Shown here piece by piece: positions 7,482 to 8,568 of a stretch of DNA of 8,568 nucleotides. The notes beneath the pieces were generated by a model that was not told the DNA's origin, did no database searches, and saw only the letters and a list, made by a program, of their open reading frames with translations. Each line of letters starts with the position of its first letter. Positions within the stretch are counted from its first letter, which is position 1. This DNA is from Alphaproteobacteria bacterium. Its GTDB lineage: Bacteria > Pseudomonadota > Alphaproteobacteria > Elsterales > Elsteraceae. A program made the position numbers and the translations under genes. The stretch spans positions 4,433-13,000 of the forward strand of contig JAAFHH010000036.1 of the NCBI GenBank assembly GCA_013297545.1, read 5' to 3'.

Positions 7482-8241
7482 CGGCTTTGCCCGACTGACG
7501 GGCCTCCCAGAACAGCACGCGGATGCGCACCTGGCGCACCACCGCATTGCCCAGTACACCAATCAGCCCTAGTGCGATCACCACCGCGAAGGTGAGCGGC
7601 AGATCAAACGTGTTCGACGAATCCTGGATAACGAAGCCAAGCCCACGGGTCGACCCGATGAATTCCATCACAATGCAGCCGATCAACGCGAAGGCAACGG
7701 CAACCTCCAGGCCGGAGAAGATGTGGGGCAGGGCGGTTGGCAGCTTGATTTGGTGGAAGATGTGCAGGCGCGAGGCACCGGCGGCGCGCAGCAGATCCAG
7801 CAGATTGGGGTCGGCTGCCCGAAACCCGGCGAGCGCGTTGGCGAACACGGGGAAGAAGCAGATCAACGCGACCAGCACGATCTTGCCTTCGATGTCGAAC
7901 CCGGCCCACAGGAAGATCAGCGGTGCGATCGACACTTTCGGGATCGACTGGATCGCGAACAAGTGCAAGAGCAGCATCCGCTCCGCCAGCTTGAATTCCG
8001 CGACCAGGGCGGCAAGGGCAGTGGCACCCAGGCTGCCGATCAGATAGCCGATGACAGTGGCCGACAGGGTTGGCTTCAGGTTGCGCCACAAGGTGCCATC
8101 CTCCGCCATCGTGATGGCGGCGGTGAGCACCTTCTGCGGTGCCGGCAGCAAGAAGGACGGCACCAGCCCGTAGACCACGAGCCCATGCCAGATCAGCACC
8201 AGGCCGAGCACACCAACGGCGGGGTAGGCGAGGCGGCCCAT
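7474..8241 (-). CDS. ABC transporter permease, NitT/TauT family (permease 2)
   Basis: Inner-membrane permease of 255 residues with hydrophobic segments near 6-28, 60-82, 88-114, 118-140, 175-196 and 213-236. It has the family core AIQSIPKVSIAPLIF (96-110), CFFPVFANALAGF (128-140) and an EAA loop AADPNLLDLLRAAGASRL (142-159) followed by IKLP, with the conserved Gly155 intact. It is clearly paralogous to permease 1 (shared IQS.P...APLI, CFFPVF.N..AG and AADP.L.DL.RA), so the pair probably forms a heterodimeric channel. The ATG shares its first base with the stop of the ATPase gene (TGATG), and GGGGG (8250-8246) lies just upstream as a possible ribosome-binding site. Relatives carry sulfonates, nitrate, riboflavin, pyrimidines and others; the substrate here cannot be assigned. 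Confidence 0.93.
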   Translation of the reverse strand: MGRLAYPAVGVLGLVLIWHGLVVYGLVPSFLLPAPQKVLTAAITMAEDGTLWRNLKPTLSATVIGYLIGSLGATALAALVAEFKLAERMLLLHLFAIQSIPKVSIAPLIFLWAGFDIEGKIVLVALICFFPVFANALAGFRAADPNLLDLLRAAGASRLHIFHQIKLPTALPHIFSGLEVAVAFALIGCIVMEFIGSTRGLGFVIQDSSNTFDLPLTFAVVIALGLIGVLGNAVVRQVRIRVLFWEARQSGKADA

Positions 8242-8568
8242 CAGACCCCCGCTGGCTGGGCGAGATCGCGAAAGATCGCGCGCAGGTGGGTGGTGAGGTC
8301 GGTGAACCGCCGGTCCCCCATCGTCTCCAGCGTGCGCGGGCGGGGCAGGTCGACGTCAACCACCTCAACGATCCGGCCGGGCCGCGGCCCCATCACCAGC
8401 ACCCGGTCGGACAGGTAGACGGCTTCGGGGATCGAGTGGGTGATGAACAGCACGGATTTTTCGGTCGAGAGCCAAATCCGCTGCAGCTCGTCCATCATGC
8501 CCTCGCGGGTCATGGCGTCGAGGGCGGCGAAGGGCTCAACCATCAGCAAGAGTTCGGGATCGTGCACC
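8241..8568 (-). CDS. ABC transporter ATP-binding protein, NitT/TauT family, N-terminal part outside window
   Basis: Cytoplasmic ATPase energising the two adjacent permeases. Only the C-terminal 108 residues are visible; Walker A, the Q-loop and the signature motif lie past the right edge. The visible part starts within the Walker B region, VHDPELLLMVEPFAALDA, then MTREGMMDELQRIW, the H-loop His44 in FITHSIPEAVYLSDRV, and the family-typical VLVMGPRPGRIVEVVDVDLPRPR. The frame continues through the edge (the GTG at 8567 is an internal valine), so the true start is outside. The residue before the catalytic Glu11 is Val10 (codon 8540-8538), where the family has Asp. The stop overlaps the permease 2 ATG by one base. 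It is probably the upstream gene of the operon seen here. Confidence 0.93.
   Translation of the reverse strand, partial: VHDPELLLMVEPFAALDAMTREGMMDELQRIWLSTEKSVLFITHSIPEAVYLSDRVLVMGPRPGRIVEVVDVDLPRPRTLETMGDRRFTDLTTHLRAIFRDLAQPAGV

Noticed and set aside
7482..7562. Upstream start adding 27 residues to permease 1
   Set aside because: The added stretch is Cys/Arg-rich and overlaps the end of permease 2 coding sequence. The ATG at 7481 in an 8-nt overlap is the usual operon arrangement.
6753..8418. Long + strand open frames (280 and 231 codons) opposite the transporter genes
   Set aside because: They are mirror shadows of clear membrane permease genes. Their translations are rich in Gln, Asp, Arg and His, without any domain pattern.

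Overview
The window is a GC-rich, densely packed bacterial segment. Its core is a complete urease operon on the + strand, in the order ureD-ureA-ureB-ureC-ureE-ureF-ureG. It is flanked on the left by the 3' part of an S9-family (prolyl-oligopeptidase-like) serine peptidase gene and on the right, on the opposite strand, by three genes of a NitT/TauT-type ABC transporter. High GC, the separate small UreA and UreB subunits, the ureDABCEFG order and the histidine-rich UreE tail suggest a proteobacterium, most likely an alphaproteobacterium. That placement is inferred from style and not from any phylogenetic marker.

Bases 1-1749 encode the peptidase, open at the left edge, with a beta-propeller followed by an alpha/beta-hydrolase domain carrying an intact Ser/Asp/His triad. 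ureD begins inside the end of this gene, so the peptidase is probably cotranscribed with the urease genes. Bases 1724-6716 hold the urease set. UreA, UreB and UreC form the nickel enzyme that hydrolyses urea to ammonia and carbamate. UreD, UreF and UreG form the GTP-dependent activation complex, and UreE delivers nickel. All nickel ligands and the carbamylated lysine are present in UreC, and the genes overlap or nearly touch (ATGA overlaps at ureA/ureB and ureF/ureG, 17 nt at ureE/ureF), so I expect one functional, translationally coupled operon.

Bases 6726-8568 run on the minus strand. Transcription order from the right edge is ATP-binding protein (partial), permease 2, permease 1, again with overlapping ends. 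The two permeases are clearly paralogous. This operon converges on ureG with only 9 nt between stop codons. No substrate-binding protein is visible, so the substrate cannot be read from the window. Two departures from family consensus occur in this transporter: Val in place of the Walker B Asp in the ATPase, and Ala in place of the conserved EAA-loop Gly in permease 1.

There is no gene-free stretch over 300 bases. I saw no tRNA, rRNA, CRISPR array, insertion sequence or convincing terminator. I did not find a clearly undescribed system. The points most worth checking are the altered transporter motifs and the peptidase-urease coupling.
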